Shown: piece by piece, positions 17,167-25,355 of the stretch
Position numbering within the stretch: position 1 is the stretch's first letter
How the letters are laid out: every line of letters starts with the position of its first letter
From: Bog-756 sp963725275
GTDB lineage: Bacteria; Actinomycetota; Acidimicrobiia; Acidimicrobiales; RAAP-2
Reading direction: 5' to 3'
Length of the DNA: 64,000 nt
NCBI GenBank assembly: GCA_963725275.1
Contig: CAVRXS010000005.1
Span: forward strand, 846,944-910,943
Notes under the pieces: model-generated
What the model saw: only the letters and a program-made list of their open reading frames with translations
Database searches by the model: none
Told to the model about the DNA's origin: nothing
Position numbers and translations under genes: made by a program

Positions 17167-17585
17167 GCGCGCCCGATGTCCAACGACCTGCTCCCATCCT
17201 GACCCAGGACAATCACGAGTACTGGGATGCGGCGAAGGAGGGCCGACTGGTGGCACAGGAGTGCTCGGACTGCGGTCGATTGCGACACCCGCCGCGTCCG
17301 ATGTGCCCCGCGTGCCACTCCCTCGAACACACGCTGATCGATCTTGCCGGGACCGGGGTTGTGTACAGCTATTCGATCCTCCACTATCCGCAATTCCCCG
17401 GATTCACCTATCCGGTGATCGCTGCACTGATCGATCTGGACGAGGGCGTTCGCGTGCTCTCGAACCTCGTCGACATAGAGCCAGGGGAGGTGCGGGTCGG
17501 ACTCTCCGTGGCGATGCGGGGATGTGAGCCGACGAAGGACGGGGGCGCTGTTCCTGTTTTCGCTCCGCGAGGCGGAGGACAGTGA
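17163..17585 (+). CDS. Zn-ribbon/OB-fold DUF35 protein
   Basis: A 140-residue protein. The rubredoxin-like zinc ribbon (CSDC about residue 35, CPAC about residue 50) is followed by an OB-fold (TGVVYSYSILHYPQFPGF and later). DUF35 proteins are obligate partners of SCP2-type thiolase-like proteins. The best studied case is the ChsH2 DUF35 domain, which binds and activates the aldolase Ltp2 in steroid side-chain degradation. The gene overlaps both neighbours (ATGA, then GTGA), fitting 1:1 synthesis with the thiolase-like protein that follows. It probably has no catalysis of its own and positions the CoA substrate. Confidence 0.9.
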   Translation: MSAPDVQRPAPILTQDNHEYWDAAKEGRLVAQECSDCGRLRHPPRPMCPACHSLEHTLIDLAGTGVVYSYSILHYPQFPGFTYPVIAALIDLDEGVRVLSNLVDIEPGEVRVGLSVAMRGCEPTKDGGAVPVFAPRGGGQ

Positions 17586-18748
17586 CTCCCGAGCTGGCTG
17601 GAAAGACTGCGATCGTCGGAGTCGGTCAGACCGAGTTCTCAAAGGATGCTGGGCGCAGTGAGACACAGCTGGCAACCGAAGCGATCGTCGCCGCGTTGTC
17701 CGACGCCGGGCTGACCGCCGGTGACGTCGACGGGATCGTGAGCTATACGATCGATCCCGTCGAGGAGACAGAGCTCGTGAGAGCCGTGGGTATCGAGGAG
17801 ATCTCGTTCTCGAGTCGAGTGCCCTATGGCGGCGGAGGATCCCAAGGCGTTCTTCAGCACGCTGCTGCTGCAGTGACCTCCGGCGTTGCTGACGTCGTGG
17901 TTGCGTTCAGAGCCGTGAAGGCCCGGTCGGGTGAGCGCTTCGGTCGGGCCACGTCGGGTGGTCGGCCGACATCCTCTCACTCCGGATCAACCGCAATGCA
18001 ATGGTGCTCGCCGTATGGCGTTCTCACACCGGCATCGTGGATGTCCCTGAACGCCACCCGCTACATGCATGTCTACGGCGTGACGAGCGAGGATTTCGGA
18101 AGGGCAGTTGTGCAACTGCGGGGCTATGCGGCGAACAACCCGAACGCCCACTTCTACGGTCGACCGATCACCCTGGAGGAGCACCAGGCCTCGCGCTGGA
18201 TTGCCGAGCCCTCCATTCGACTGTTCGACTGCTGTCAGGAGACGGACGGATCTGTCGCCGTCATCGTGACCAGGAGCGACAGGGCGGCAGATACCGCGGC
18301 ACCTGTGATCATCGCAGCGGCCGCTGGTGCGGCAATCTTCGAGGAGGAGATCGCCAGCAACCACTATCGCCCCGAGCTGTCAGTGATGGAGGGATCGGTG
18401 TCACTGGCCAAGCGTCTGTTCGACGGCTTCGGAATCAGTAGGGACGACCTGGATGTCGCCATGATCTATGACGCGTTTTCCCCAATCCTCCTCATGCAAC
18501 TGGAAGGTCTGGGTTTCTGTGACTACGGGGAGGCGAAGGACTTCATCGCCGAAGGGAATCTCCAACTCAGTGGGAGCCTGCCGACCAACACCAATGGCGG
18601 ACTGATCGGCGAGGGCTACATACACGGGCTGAACCTCACCCTCGAGGCCGTCAGACAGCTACGGGGCTCGTCGGCCAATCAAGTGGTCGATCCCACCTTC
18701 GCGCTGGTCTCGGCCAGCCGGACCGGGGTCATCCTGCAGCGTCCCTAA
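17582..18748 (+). CDS. Thiolase-like lipid-transfer protein lacking the nucleophilic Cys (Ltp2-like aldolase candidate)
   Basis: A 388-residue thiolase-superfamily protein: start KTAIVGVGQTEFSK, C-terminal NTNGGLIGEGYIHG. Where SCP2 thiolases carry the acyl-accepting cysteine (S-x-C-A-x-G), this protein reads YGGGGSQGVLQHAAAAV with no cysteine, so normal thiolysis is unlikely. The same loss is seen in Ltp2, which with a DUF35 partner does retro-aldol cleavage of beta-hydroxyacyl-CoAs. A DUF35 gene overlaps it directly upstream. I infer an Ltp2/ChsH2-like aldolase complex acting on a tertiary beta-hydroxyacyl-CoA. The alternative is a non-catalytic carrier. GTG start at 17582. Confidence 0.85.
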   Translation: MTPELAGKTAIVGVGQTEFSKDAGRSETQLATEAIVAALSDAGLTAGDVDGIVSYTIDPVEETELVRAVGIEEISFSSRVPYGGGGSQGVLQHAAAAVTSGVADVVVAFRAVKARSGERFGRATSGGRPTSSHSGSTAMQWCSPYGVLTPASWMSLNATRYMHVYGVTSEDFGRAVVQLRGYAANNPNAHFYGRPITLEEHQASRWIAEPSIRLFDCCQETDGSVAVIVTRSDRAADTAAPVIIAAAAGAAIFEEEIASNHYRPELSVMEGSVSLAKRLFDGFGISRDDLDVAMIYDAFSPILLMQLEGLGFCDYGEAKDFIAEGNLQLSGSLPTNTNGGLIGEGYIHGLNLTLEAVRQLRGSSANQVVDPTFALVSASRTGVILQRP

Positions 18749-18824
18749 CGGATACCTCTACAGGTCGCGGTTCCGCAGAAGGAGTTGCCGACGCGACCGT
18801 GCGCGATCCCAGCGGAAGGGACCG

Positions 18825-19292
18825 TCAGCCGGCGCCCGGACCCCGGCCCCGCTCACCGGCTTCGAGGAGCCGCCCGATTTCCGCCACCTCCGTGTACACC
18901 GATCGGGCGAACCAGTGGCCAGCTACCAGATCGTGCAGCCAGCCGAGCGGGCCGTGTCCGAGATCGAGCTCCTCGACATGACGGATCCTGGTCCCACCGT
19001 CCACGGCGTCGATTTCGAACCAAGCGTGGAGACTCCGGGGGACACCGTGTTCGAGCGTGACGTCGATCATCCGCGGCCGCTCCCATCGGTACCGGGTGAC
19101 GATCGATCCGGGCAATCGACCGAGGAATTTGCCGTCCTCCCGCGCCAGCATGCCGTCGGGAGTGTCAGCCAGCTTGGTCACCCAGACCATTTTGGTATCA
19201 GCCTTCGTGTACTGGGCCGGATCGAGTACGAAGTCGAACGCCTCATCGGGGGTCACACCCTTGGCCACCGTTGTGCCTTCGCCTCTGACCAT
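18825..19292 (-). CDS. SRPBCC-family (START/polyketide-cyclase-like) protein
   Basis: A 155-residue single-domain protein with an SRPBCC pattern: an N-terminal strand, the helix PDEAFDFVLDPAQY, strands ending in RYRWERPRMIDVTLEHG, GGTRIRHVEELDL, and a long C-terminal helix (VYTEVAEIGRLLEAGE). These form a deep hydrophobic pocket that binds lipids or aromatic compounds. Members serve as cyclases, carriers or stress proteins. It is convergent with the thiolase-like gene and has 165 bases before the next SDR on the same strand. No enzymatic residues can be assigned. Confidence 0.75.
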   Translation of the reverse strand: MVRGEGTTVAKGVTPDEAFDFVLDPAQYTKADTKMVWVTKLADTPDGMLAREDGKFLGRLPGSIVTRYRWERPRMIDVTLEHGVPRSLHAWFEIDAVDGGTRIRHVEELDLGHGPLGWLHDLVAGHWFARSVYTEVAEIGRLLEAGERGRGPGAG

Positions 19293-19457
19293 GCCCGGTC
19301 CTTCGTTCCCAACGGCCCGTCGTACGGGAGTGCCGACAGGCCGACGCCGACGATCCTCGCCGACCGCAGGCTATCTCGACGGTGGCCTCCAGACCACTGG
19401 CTGGTTGGCGCAGCGAGGACTCGGAGGGAGCCTCGAGGGTAGTCGGACAGCTCCGGG

Positions 19458-20264
19458 CTAACCGGTGGTGGCAAGACGGCGCATGGCCTTCTGATACGCG
19501 ACAGGAGCCAGTGTCCGCGCGATGGGCGCGAGCAACGGCAACCGGGCCGCGTTGATGTCGATCCTCTGCCCGCCCATGCGGTCGGCCACCAACGCAGCCA
19601 CCCCGTCTGCCGTCCGCCGCACCATCCGCGGAGGGAGTGACGCACCGTCCTCATTTCCCGACAGGCCCATTGCCGTCGGGACCCAGCCCGGGTAGAGGAC
19701 GTGGACCGACACGCCGCGTGGTGCCACTTCGTGAGCCACCGATTCGGTGAACGCCGAGACCGCCGCCTTCGAAGCGGCGTAGGCGCCCTGTTTGGGCTCA
19801 GGGGCGCGAGCCGAGTCCGACGAGACGTTGACGACGATGCCGGACCCCCTGTCGATCATTCCGGGCAGCACTGCCAGGGTTCCGGCGACCGTGCCGAAGA
19901 AGTTCACGTCGAACACCTGGCGCACCGTGGCGTCGTCTCCTCCAGGTACGGGCAGCATGAGATCGACTCCTGCGTTGTTGATCAAGATGTCGATCGACCC
20001 TCGCTGCTCCTCCAGGCGGCCGAGCGTTTCCCGAACCTCCTCGGCGTCACTGACGTCGCAGACCTCGGTGGCACTGCCGGGCGAGCGACGGGAGAGTTCC
20101 GCTCCGATGTCGGCGAGCAGCGAACGACGGCGGGCCAGGCCGATGACCCAGGCTCCCCGGTCGGCGAGGGTCAGTGCCAGGGCGAGCCCGATACCCGAGG
20201 AAGCGCCCGTCACGACGGCGACCTGTCGGTCGTAGCGTGTGGCGCCACGGCGGTCTCGTCTCAC
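19458..20264 (-). CDS. SDR-family oxidoreductase
   Basis: A 268-residue classical SDR with TGASSGIG near residue 19, NNAG near 93, a serine in NVSSDSA and YAASK as the active-site pair. The C-terminal half (DRMGGQRIDINAARLPLL, ARTLAPVAYQKAMRR) matches membrane-associated or hydrophobic-substrate SDRs rather than the tight tetrameric FabG type. The GTG start at 20264 has no clear ribosome-binding site. Upstream lies a 146-base divergent region shared with the SnoaL-like gene. An NAD(P)-dependent ketone/alcohol enzyme of unknown substrate. Confidence 0.88.
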   Translation of the reverse strand: MRRDRRGATRYDRQVAVVTGASSGIGLALALTLADRGAWVIGLARRRSLLADIGAELSRRSPGSATEVCDVSDAEEVRETLGRLEEQRGSIDILINNAGVDLMLPVPGGDDATVRQVFDVNFFGTVAGTLAVLPGMIDRGSGIVVNVSSDSARAPEPKQGAYAASKAAVSAFTESVAHEVAPRGVSVHVLYPGWVPTAMGLSGNEDGASLPPRMVRRTADGVAALVADRMGGQRIDINAARLPLLAPIARTLAPVAYQKAMRRLATTG

Positions 20265-20410
20265 AGGAGAAACCTATCGGTCCGGGACCGACTACGCAGC
20301 CGCCGGCGGTCAGCGGACCAACCAGGAACGACACGGTGCTCTTGCACGTATTCCTGGTGCCCCCGGGCGAGGGATCGGGGAGGCAGCCCAAGGGAAGGTA
20401 GCCTCATCTC

Positions 20411-20908
20411 GTGGCCGAGAGGACCGAGGAGGCGCTCGCAACGTATCGCCAGATGGTTGCAACGCGTGATCGGATCGAGCAGGGTGAGCTTACCTGGTCG
20501 GCCCTGGCCGGCTACTTCACCGAGAACGCTGTCTACATCGATTCGGCGTGGGGGCGGTTCGAGGGTCTGCCGGCAATCGAGCAGTTCATGGCGGACAGCA
20601 TGATGGGGCTGGGAGATTGGCGGTTTCCCGAAGAGTGGACCATGGCGGACGGGGACCGGGTCGTCAGCATGTGGTGGAACCTCCTTCCCTCGCGGCGACC
20701 AGACGGCTCGCCATACCGCGTGGCTGGCATCTCCATCTTGCGCTACGCGGGTGACGGTAAGTTCGACTACGAGTACGACGTGTTCAACATGCAGCAGATC
20801 CTGGAGGTCATCGCTGAGAGCGGTTGGACGCCGACCGGGCCGATGAACGCGCCGCCCGACCCTCCGAACCGCGACGCGTCCCCACCGCCGCGAGCAGATC
20901 ACGGATGA
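20411..20908 (+). CDS. SnoaL/NTF2-like protein
   Basis: A 165-residue protein with the cone-shaped NTF2-like fold pattern: TYRQMVATRDRI helix, YFTENAVYIDSAWGRFEG, AIEQFMADSMMG, and strands ending FDYEYDVFNMQQILEV. SnoaL-like proteins include small isomerases, dehydratases and hydrolases working on hydrophobic substrates. The cavity residues cannot be assigned here. GTG 20411 is preceded by GGAAGG. The last 20 residues are a proline-rich tail and probably disordered. It is divergent from the SDR. Confidence 0.75.
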   Translation: MAERTEEALATYRQMVATRDRIEQGELTWSALAGYFTENAVYIDSAWGRFEGLPAIEQFMADSMMGLGDWRFPEEWTMADGDRVVSMWWNLLPSRRPDGSPYRVAGISILRYAGDGKFDYEYDVFNMQQILEVIAESGWTPTGPMNAPPDPPNRDASPPPRADHG

Positions 20909-21210
20909 TCCCGAGTCCGGCTCTGGAGGGCGACGGCGATCGAAGCTCCGAGACGGCGATCGGCAGTTGCTCGGCCGGTCTCGGCGAAGCGACGCTCGTG
21001 GACCGGACAATCCCTACCCAGGTCCGGTTCTGACGGTATCCCTGCCGGGCTTCGGTTCAGCGAGCGCAACTCGCGATTGAGGCGCACCGAAGGCAGCTGC
21101 GAAGTACTGCGTCTCGTTTACCACCGACGCGCGGTCGAACTCTATGACGCCCGCGGAGTAGGGCGGAAACCCGACGTACGTGATGAGGCACTCGCTCCCA
21201 CCACGCCCGC
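20909..21210. other. Convergent intergenic region, no gene seen
   Basis: 302 bases between the SnoaL-like and NUDIX genes. No conserved peptide, RNA fold or terminator hairpin was recognised. Confidence 0.4.
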
Positions 21211-21681
21211 TCAATCGACGGTGGGTGCGAAACCAATATCGGTCAGGAGGGCCCGAGCAAAGGTGCCCATCGCATTCCATGGAAGTTGGTCGGGGTCAAA
21301 CCAATGAACCTCGGAGGTCTCCTCGCCATCAGGCGTTGGGGTTCCAGCCGATACTGTGGCCGCAAAGACGGTCGAAACATACGACGATTGGTCACCATTC
21401 GGATATCTGACGCGGTACTGAGGCCCACCCAGCACGGCCAGGACGGGTCCGAGTTGAAGCTCGATTCCAGCCTCCTCCCGGGCTTCCCGGAGTGCGGCCT
21501 GTTGTGGCGATTCGTCTGGATCGACCGCTCCGCCTATCACGGCCCACTGTCCTGTCTCGATGATTCGGACCAGCAACAGTCTGCCGATGTCGTCTCTCGG
21601 AAGCACAGCCGCTCCAGGGAGTACCAACAACTCGTTTCCGATCAGCTCACGGAGCTTTCGAATGTGAGGTGCGATGCCCAT
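21211..21681 (-). CDS. NUDIX hydrolase
   Basis: A 156-residue NUDIX protein with a complete GX5EX7REUXEEXGU box (GAVDPDESPQQAALREAREE then AGI at residues about 51-73), so it should bind Mg2+ and cleave a nucleoside diphosphate linked to another group. Upstream strands LPGAAVLPRD and WAVIGG are standard. The C-terminal half (VRYPNGDQSSYVSTVF, EVHWFDPDQLP) resembles MutT/ADP-ribose pyrophosphatase-like housekeeping enzymes. Start ATG 21681. Substrate not predictable; no operon partners. Confidence 0.9.
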   Translation of the reverse strand: MGIAPHIRKLRELIGNELLVLPGAAVLPRDDIGRLLLVRIIETGQWAVIGGAVDPDESPQQAALREAREEAGIELQLGPVLAVLGGPQYRVRYPNGDQSSYVSTVFAATVSAGTPTPDGEETSEVHWFDPDQLPWNAMGTFARALLTDIGFAPTVD

Positions 21682-21891
21682 GAGTCGCTCCCAGCGATTG
21701 ACGGCCCTTCGGAGAGGGGTAACGGCCGGTATTCCACTCGTGCCGGAGCGGATCAGTGGCCACCTGGGAACCGCACGTCGGCGAGCACACAGCCGGCGGC
21801 GGGGGGCAGCGCTTCAGCTCCCTCCAGCTCGCTGAAAATAGCGTGTACACGAAGGAGCCCCGGCTACTCCAGCGGACAACGTCACTCGGCC

Positions 21892-22134
21892 CTACTGGGC
21901 CATACCGCCATCGACCCAACGCTGAAAGACTTGCACTCGCTCGGGCGGCCACGCGCCGTCGCATGGCATCGAACCATTCCCGACACGTTCCAGGATGTCG
22001 GAAGCATGAGCCCGCACGTCGTCGAAGGACCAGAGATCAAATGCCCTTTCCATGGACTGGCGGTCATGTTCCCTGAACAGCGGCTTGATGTCTGTTGCGA
22101 AGCTCAAGCGGTCATCGTTCGAAGAAGGATCCAT
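21892..22134 (-). CDS. Small conserved protein of unknown function
   Basis: An 80-residue soluble protein with the recognisable pattern FATDIKPLFRE, DLWSFDDVRAHA and GSMPCDGAWPPERVQVFQRW. I recognise this as a short conserved hypothetical family common in soil bacteria. The spacing of PLF, CDG-WP and F-W is reminiscent of cytochrome-c-like cap sequences in larger redox proteins, but there is no CxxCH heme motif. It carries no signal peptide. Function not known. Real-gene status rests on the conserved pattern rather than on a ribosome-binding site, which is poor. Confidence 0.65.
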   Translation of the reverse strand: MDPSSNDDRLSFATDIKPLFREHDRQSMERAFDLWSFDDVRAHASDILERVGNGSMPCDGAWPPERVQVFQRWVDGGMAQ

Positions 22135-22221
22135 CGCAGATGAATCTAGCCCGTCGGGTGGCCCGGATCATCCCGGTCAGTGCCCGGGTCCGGCGGAAGG
22201 GGCACAGGGTTTCGCTGTTGG

Positions 22222-22516
22222 GGCTTCAACGTCTCGCCGGCAGAGGTCGAATCGATCATCCTGCGGCGGGATGATGTCGCCCAAGGAGCTGTCCGTCGGG
22301 GTATCGGATGCCCGGCTGGGCGAAGTATGCGCTGCCTTCGTGGTCGGTAGTTCGGAATCGACCCTTGACCCTGACGAGCTCATCTCATGGTGTCGCGACA
22401 ACATGGCCAACTACAAGGTGCCTCGATCTGTTCAGGTGCTGGAGACACTGCCGACCAACCCGAGCGGAAAGATCCTCAAGTCGGATCTCCGCGAGCAGGC
22501 GGCTGCGCTCTCCTGA
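22222..22516 (+). pseudogene. C-terminal remnant of an acyl-CoA synthetase (FadD3-like), frameshifted
   Basis: From 22222 one frame reads GFNVSPAEVES and IILRRDDVAQGAV; after one extra base at about 22293-22294 a second frame continues GVSDARLGEVCAAFV, PRSVQVLETLPTNPSGKILK to the stop. Together they are the C-terminal lid domain of an AMP-dependent acyl-CoA ligase, with the catalytic lysine in SGK. The N-terminal adenylation domain (about 400 residues) is absent. The text resembles FadD3-type ligases. It is a decayed gene with a possible additional sequencing indel. Confidence 0.78.
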
Positions 22517-22574
22517 CTCGGATGACGAGTATGCCGCTATGTTGGCTGCCAGCGCGAACAACCGGGAGGGAGTG

Positions 22575-23633
22575 ATGAGCACGATCACGGTCATCACCGA
22601 CCAGGCCGTCACCGTGCCCGGCCGGGTCGAGGGAACCCGGGTCCTCGTGAACGGCTCGCACCTGGAGGAAGCAACGGGTTGGGTTCGCAAGCCGCAGGGA
22701 TTGTGCCGGGGCGACCTCTGCGTACCGGTCACCGACGCGGCCGCCCTGGAGGCCGGCACGGCGCTCGATCTGGCCGTCCTCGCCGGAGTGCTGGGCCGGC
22801 GCTGCGTCGTGGCTCCCGAGGTTGCGGTCGCGGCTGTGGCGCTCGACGCCAGCGATCGTCACGGCGCGCTCGAAGGCTTGCGAGCCCCGGACTTCGCTTT
22901 GCCGGACCTCGACGGCACCGTCCACCGACTCTCCGAGAGCGACGGTTCGAAGCGCCTGGTGGTGGCCTTCGCCTCGTGGTGCGGGTGCCGCTACGACCTG
23001 CCGGGTTGGCATGCGCTGGCCGACGAACTGGGAGACGCGGGCCTGGTGGTCGTTCCCGTCGCGCTCGACGACGATCCTGAAGAGGTCCGGCCGTTCACGA
23101 GCACCATCGATCTGCCGGTGCTCCTCGACCGCCAGCACGTGCTGTCGGAGCTCTATGCCGTCTCGAACGTCCCAACCGTGATCTGGATCGACGAGTCCGG
23201 CACCATCGTGCGACCCAACGGTCTGGCCTTCGGCACCGACACCTTCGCCGAGTTCACCGGTGTCACGTCCGCACCTCATCTCGACGCAGTGCGACGCTGG
23301 GTTCTCACCGGTGAACTCCCGATGAGCGCGATCGAGGCCGTCGGGGCCGTGGCCGACCTCGACGACGACGAAATCGATGCCCGCCTGCACTTCCGGATCG
23401 GGATCCAGGCGCGCCTCCAGGGCAATCCCGAATCTGCCGAAGCGCACCTTCGCCGGGCAGGCGCGCTCGCCCCGATGGATTTCTCGGTGCGCCGGGCGGC
23501 GATGCCGCTGCTCGGCGAGGACCCGTTCGGTCAGGAGTTCCTCGACCTGTACGAGGACTGGAAGGCGGTTGGTGCGCCCTACCACGGCCTTCCTGTCGTC
23601 GATGGGGACCGGAGTCACCCACCGGCCGGGTGA
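22575..23633 (+). CDS. Redoxin (AhpC/TlpA-like thioredoxin-fold) protein with C-terminal extension
   Basis: A 352-residue protein from ATG 22575, which follows GGGAGGGAG. The longer frame from 22308 overlaps the ligase remnant and is not supported. Residues about 100-230 are a thioredoxin fold: APDFALPDLDG, then FASWCGCRYDLPGW, with a peroxiredoxin/TlpA pattern VVPVALDDDPEEV. The cysteines are spaced CxC (WCGC) instead of CxxC, so normal disulfide exchange is doubtful. The C-terminal part contains a TPR-like helical pair (GNPESAEAHLRRAGALAP). There is no signal peptide, so it is cytosolic, possibly a thiol peroxidase or sensor. Confidence 0.75.
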   Translation: MSTITVITDQAVTVPGRVEGTRVLVNGSHLEEATGWVRKPQGLCRGDLCVPVTDAAALEAGTALDLAVLAGVLGRRCVVAPEVAVAAVALDASDRHGALEGLRAPDFALPDLDGTVHRLSESDGSKRLVVAFASWCGCRYDLPGWHALADELGDAGLVVVPVALDDDPEEVRPFTSTIDLPVLLDRQHVLSELYAVSNVPTVIWIDESGTIVRPNGLAFGTDTFAEFTGVTSAPHLDAVRRWVLTGELPMSAIEAVGAVADLDDDEIDARLHFRIGIQARLQGNPESAEAHLRRAGALAPMDFSVRRAAMPLLGEDPFGQEFLDLYEDWKAVGAPYHGLPVVDGDRSHPPAG

Positions 23634-23664
23634 ATCGTTCCGGATCGCCTCTTCGAGCCCGTCG

Positions 23665-25006
23665 TCACTTCCATTGGCGACGTCGGTGAGCGAGCTCTTC
23701 GATGTAGCCCTTGACCGAGACCGTCGACATGACGATCTGGTAGACGAGAAGGAAGGCGGCTAACGCAAGCCAGTTCTTCCGGACCACCAATCCGAGCGGC
23801 TTGAAGACGTCATGCCACTGGCGCCGGAACAGCACTGCATAGACCACGGCCGTGAGGGGCAGGACAGCGAGGGACATCGGACCGACGAGCCAGAAGTGGC
23901 CGAAGCAGGCCAGCACCAGGCCGGGCAGCCAGGCGAAGACATAGGCCGTATCGAGAAGGGGGATCACCAGGTCGACGGCTGTCAGGACGCTGGTGAACCG
24001 GCGCTTCTGACGCCATGGTGGCACGGTGCGCAGCCCTTCGATCATTCCTCGGGCCCAACGAGAACGTTGGCGAGCGAATGCCCGGAACTCCTCCGGGGCC
24101 GAAGTGAAGGCGACGGCCAGAGGTTCGTAGAAGACCCTGCTCCCTTCTCCAGCAACTTCCAGGTGAGGACGATGTCCTCCCCGATGGCATCGGGCCACGA
24201 CCCGACTTCGCGGACCGCATCCGTCTCGTAGAGGCTGAACGTCCCTGGGCAACCAACGTCCCTTGGAAGAGCCCCTGCATCCGTTTCACCGAAGCGATCC
24301 CGAGGAAGTAGTCCCACTCCTGGACCCTGGTCCAGAATCCCGCTCGACTGTTGCGGACCAGCACACTTCCCGCAACGGCCACTACGTCATCAGGCGCCGA
24401 TGCGTGCCGGGCGACGAGCAGACGAAGGGCTGAACGGTGGAGAATGGTGTCTGCATCGAGGGTGATGACCAGGGCGGTGTCCACGACCTCCAGCCCCCGG
24501 TTCAGCGCCAGGCTCTTTCCGGGACGAGATTCGTGCAGCACGCTGAGCTTCACCTCGTGCTCGACGGCCGCCGCCGCTGCGTTCGCTGATGTTGTGTCGG
24601 TCGATCCGTTGTCGACCACGATGACGTGCAATGGGCCACCGTAGTCCTGGGCAGCCAGATATCGGACTGTTTCCCCGATGGAGCCTTCCTCGTTGCGGGC
24701 GGCGATGAGCACCGTCACGGGCACGGTGGGGTACTCGCTGGTGAGTGGGGGTTGATGGTCGAGGAGGATGCTGGCGAGGAGGAAGGCCACCAGTCCACCA
24801 GGGATGAAGGCCAGGAGGGTCACAAGGATGACCGCGGGGATCAGGCCAAGAACCCTCGCCGTATCGAGGATCCACGGAATTGCCAGCCACACCGAGAACG
24901 TCATCCACAGAGCAGCAAAGACCCCGGAGAGCAGGAACTTGGACCCCACTGTGACGTAGCGCCGACGTCCATGACTGTGCCGAGGAAGCGGAGGCATCTC
25001 GGGCAC
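23665..25006 (-). pseudogene. Family 2 membrane glycosyltransferase, split by two frameshifts
   Basis: Three consecutive minus-strand frames make one processive GT2 protein. Frame 1 (from 25006) has two N-terminal membrane helices and the catalytic segments VVDNGSTDTT and TLDADT, up to GTLVAQG. Frame 2 (about 24243-24144) has FSLYETDAVREVG and GEDIVLTWKLLEKG. Frame 3 (to 23665) has SRVFYEPLAV, the QRSRW motif and three membrane helices. Both breaks are single missing bases in GGG runs (about 24244 and 24142-24144). Repaired, it would be a complete polysaccharide synthase of the PgaC/hyaluronan-synthase type in the inner membrane. Either decayed, or intact and mis-sequenced. Start GTG 25006 or ATG 24997. 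Confidence 0.8.
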
Positions 25007-25355
25007 ATACGATTGGTGGAGCCCCCGGTACCCGCACCTTGACGTCGAGCAGCCAGAGCCTCGTCGTCTTTCGTGCCCTGGTCATCGAGGGACCGGGTTG
25101 GTTCTGGGACGGAAGCGATCTGGGTCGGACGATGCACCACCCCGTTTCATCGGCGCATCGACGGATTCGCTGTAGAAACAGCAGGTCCCTTGTGGTGTCT
25201 GGGGGTTTCTCGTTGTCCGTGGACAGCGGATGTGGGCTCGTGCCCTGCAGGAGCAGCTCATCGCATCCGTCCAGGTCAGGTCACCGATCGTGGTACCCGG
25301 CCCTCCCCCGTAGGAAGCGATAGTGTCCGGCCCGGATCAGAGTGGGGGAGCACCG
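25007..25355. other. Divergent intergenic region, no gene seen
   Basis: 349 bases between the glycosyltransferase and the secreted lipase. It must hold both promoters, but no clear -35/-10 pair or operator was recognised. Confidence 0.4.

Noticed and set aside
22476..23618. 380-codon antisense frame over the redoxin gene
   Set aside because: High-GC mirror frame; the plus strand carries the recognisable thioredoxin fold. The 372-codon antisense frame over the lipase (25422-26540) is likewise rejected.
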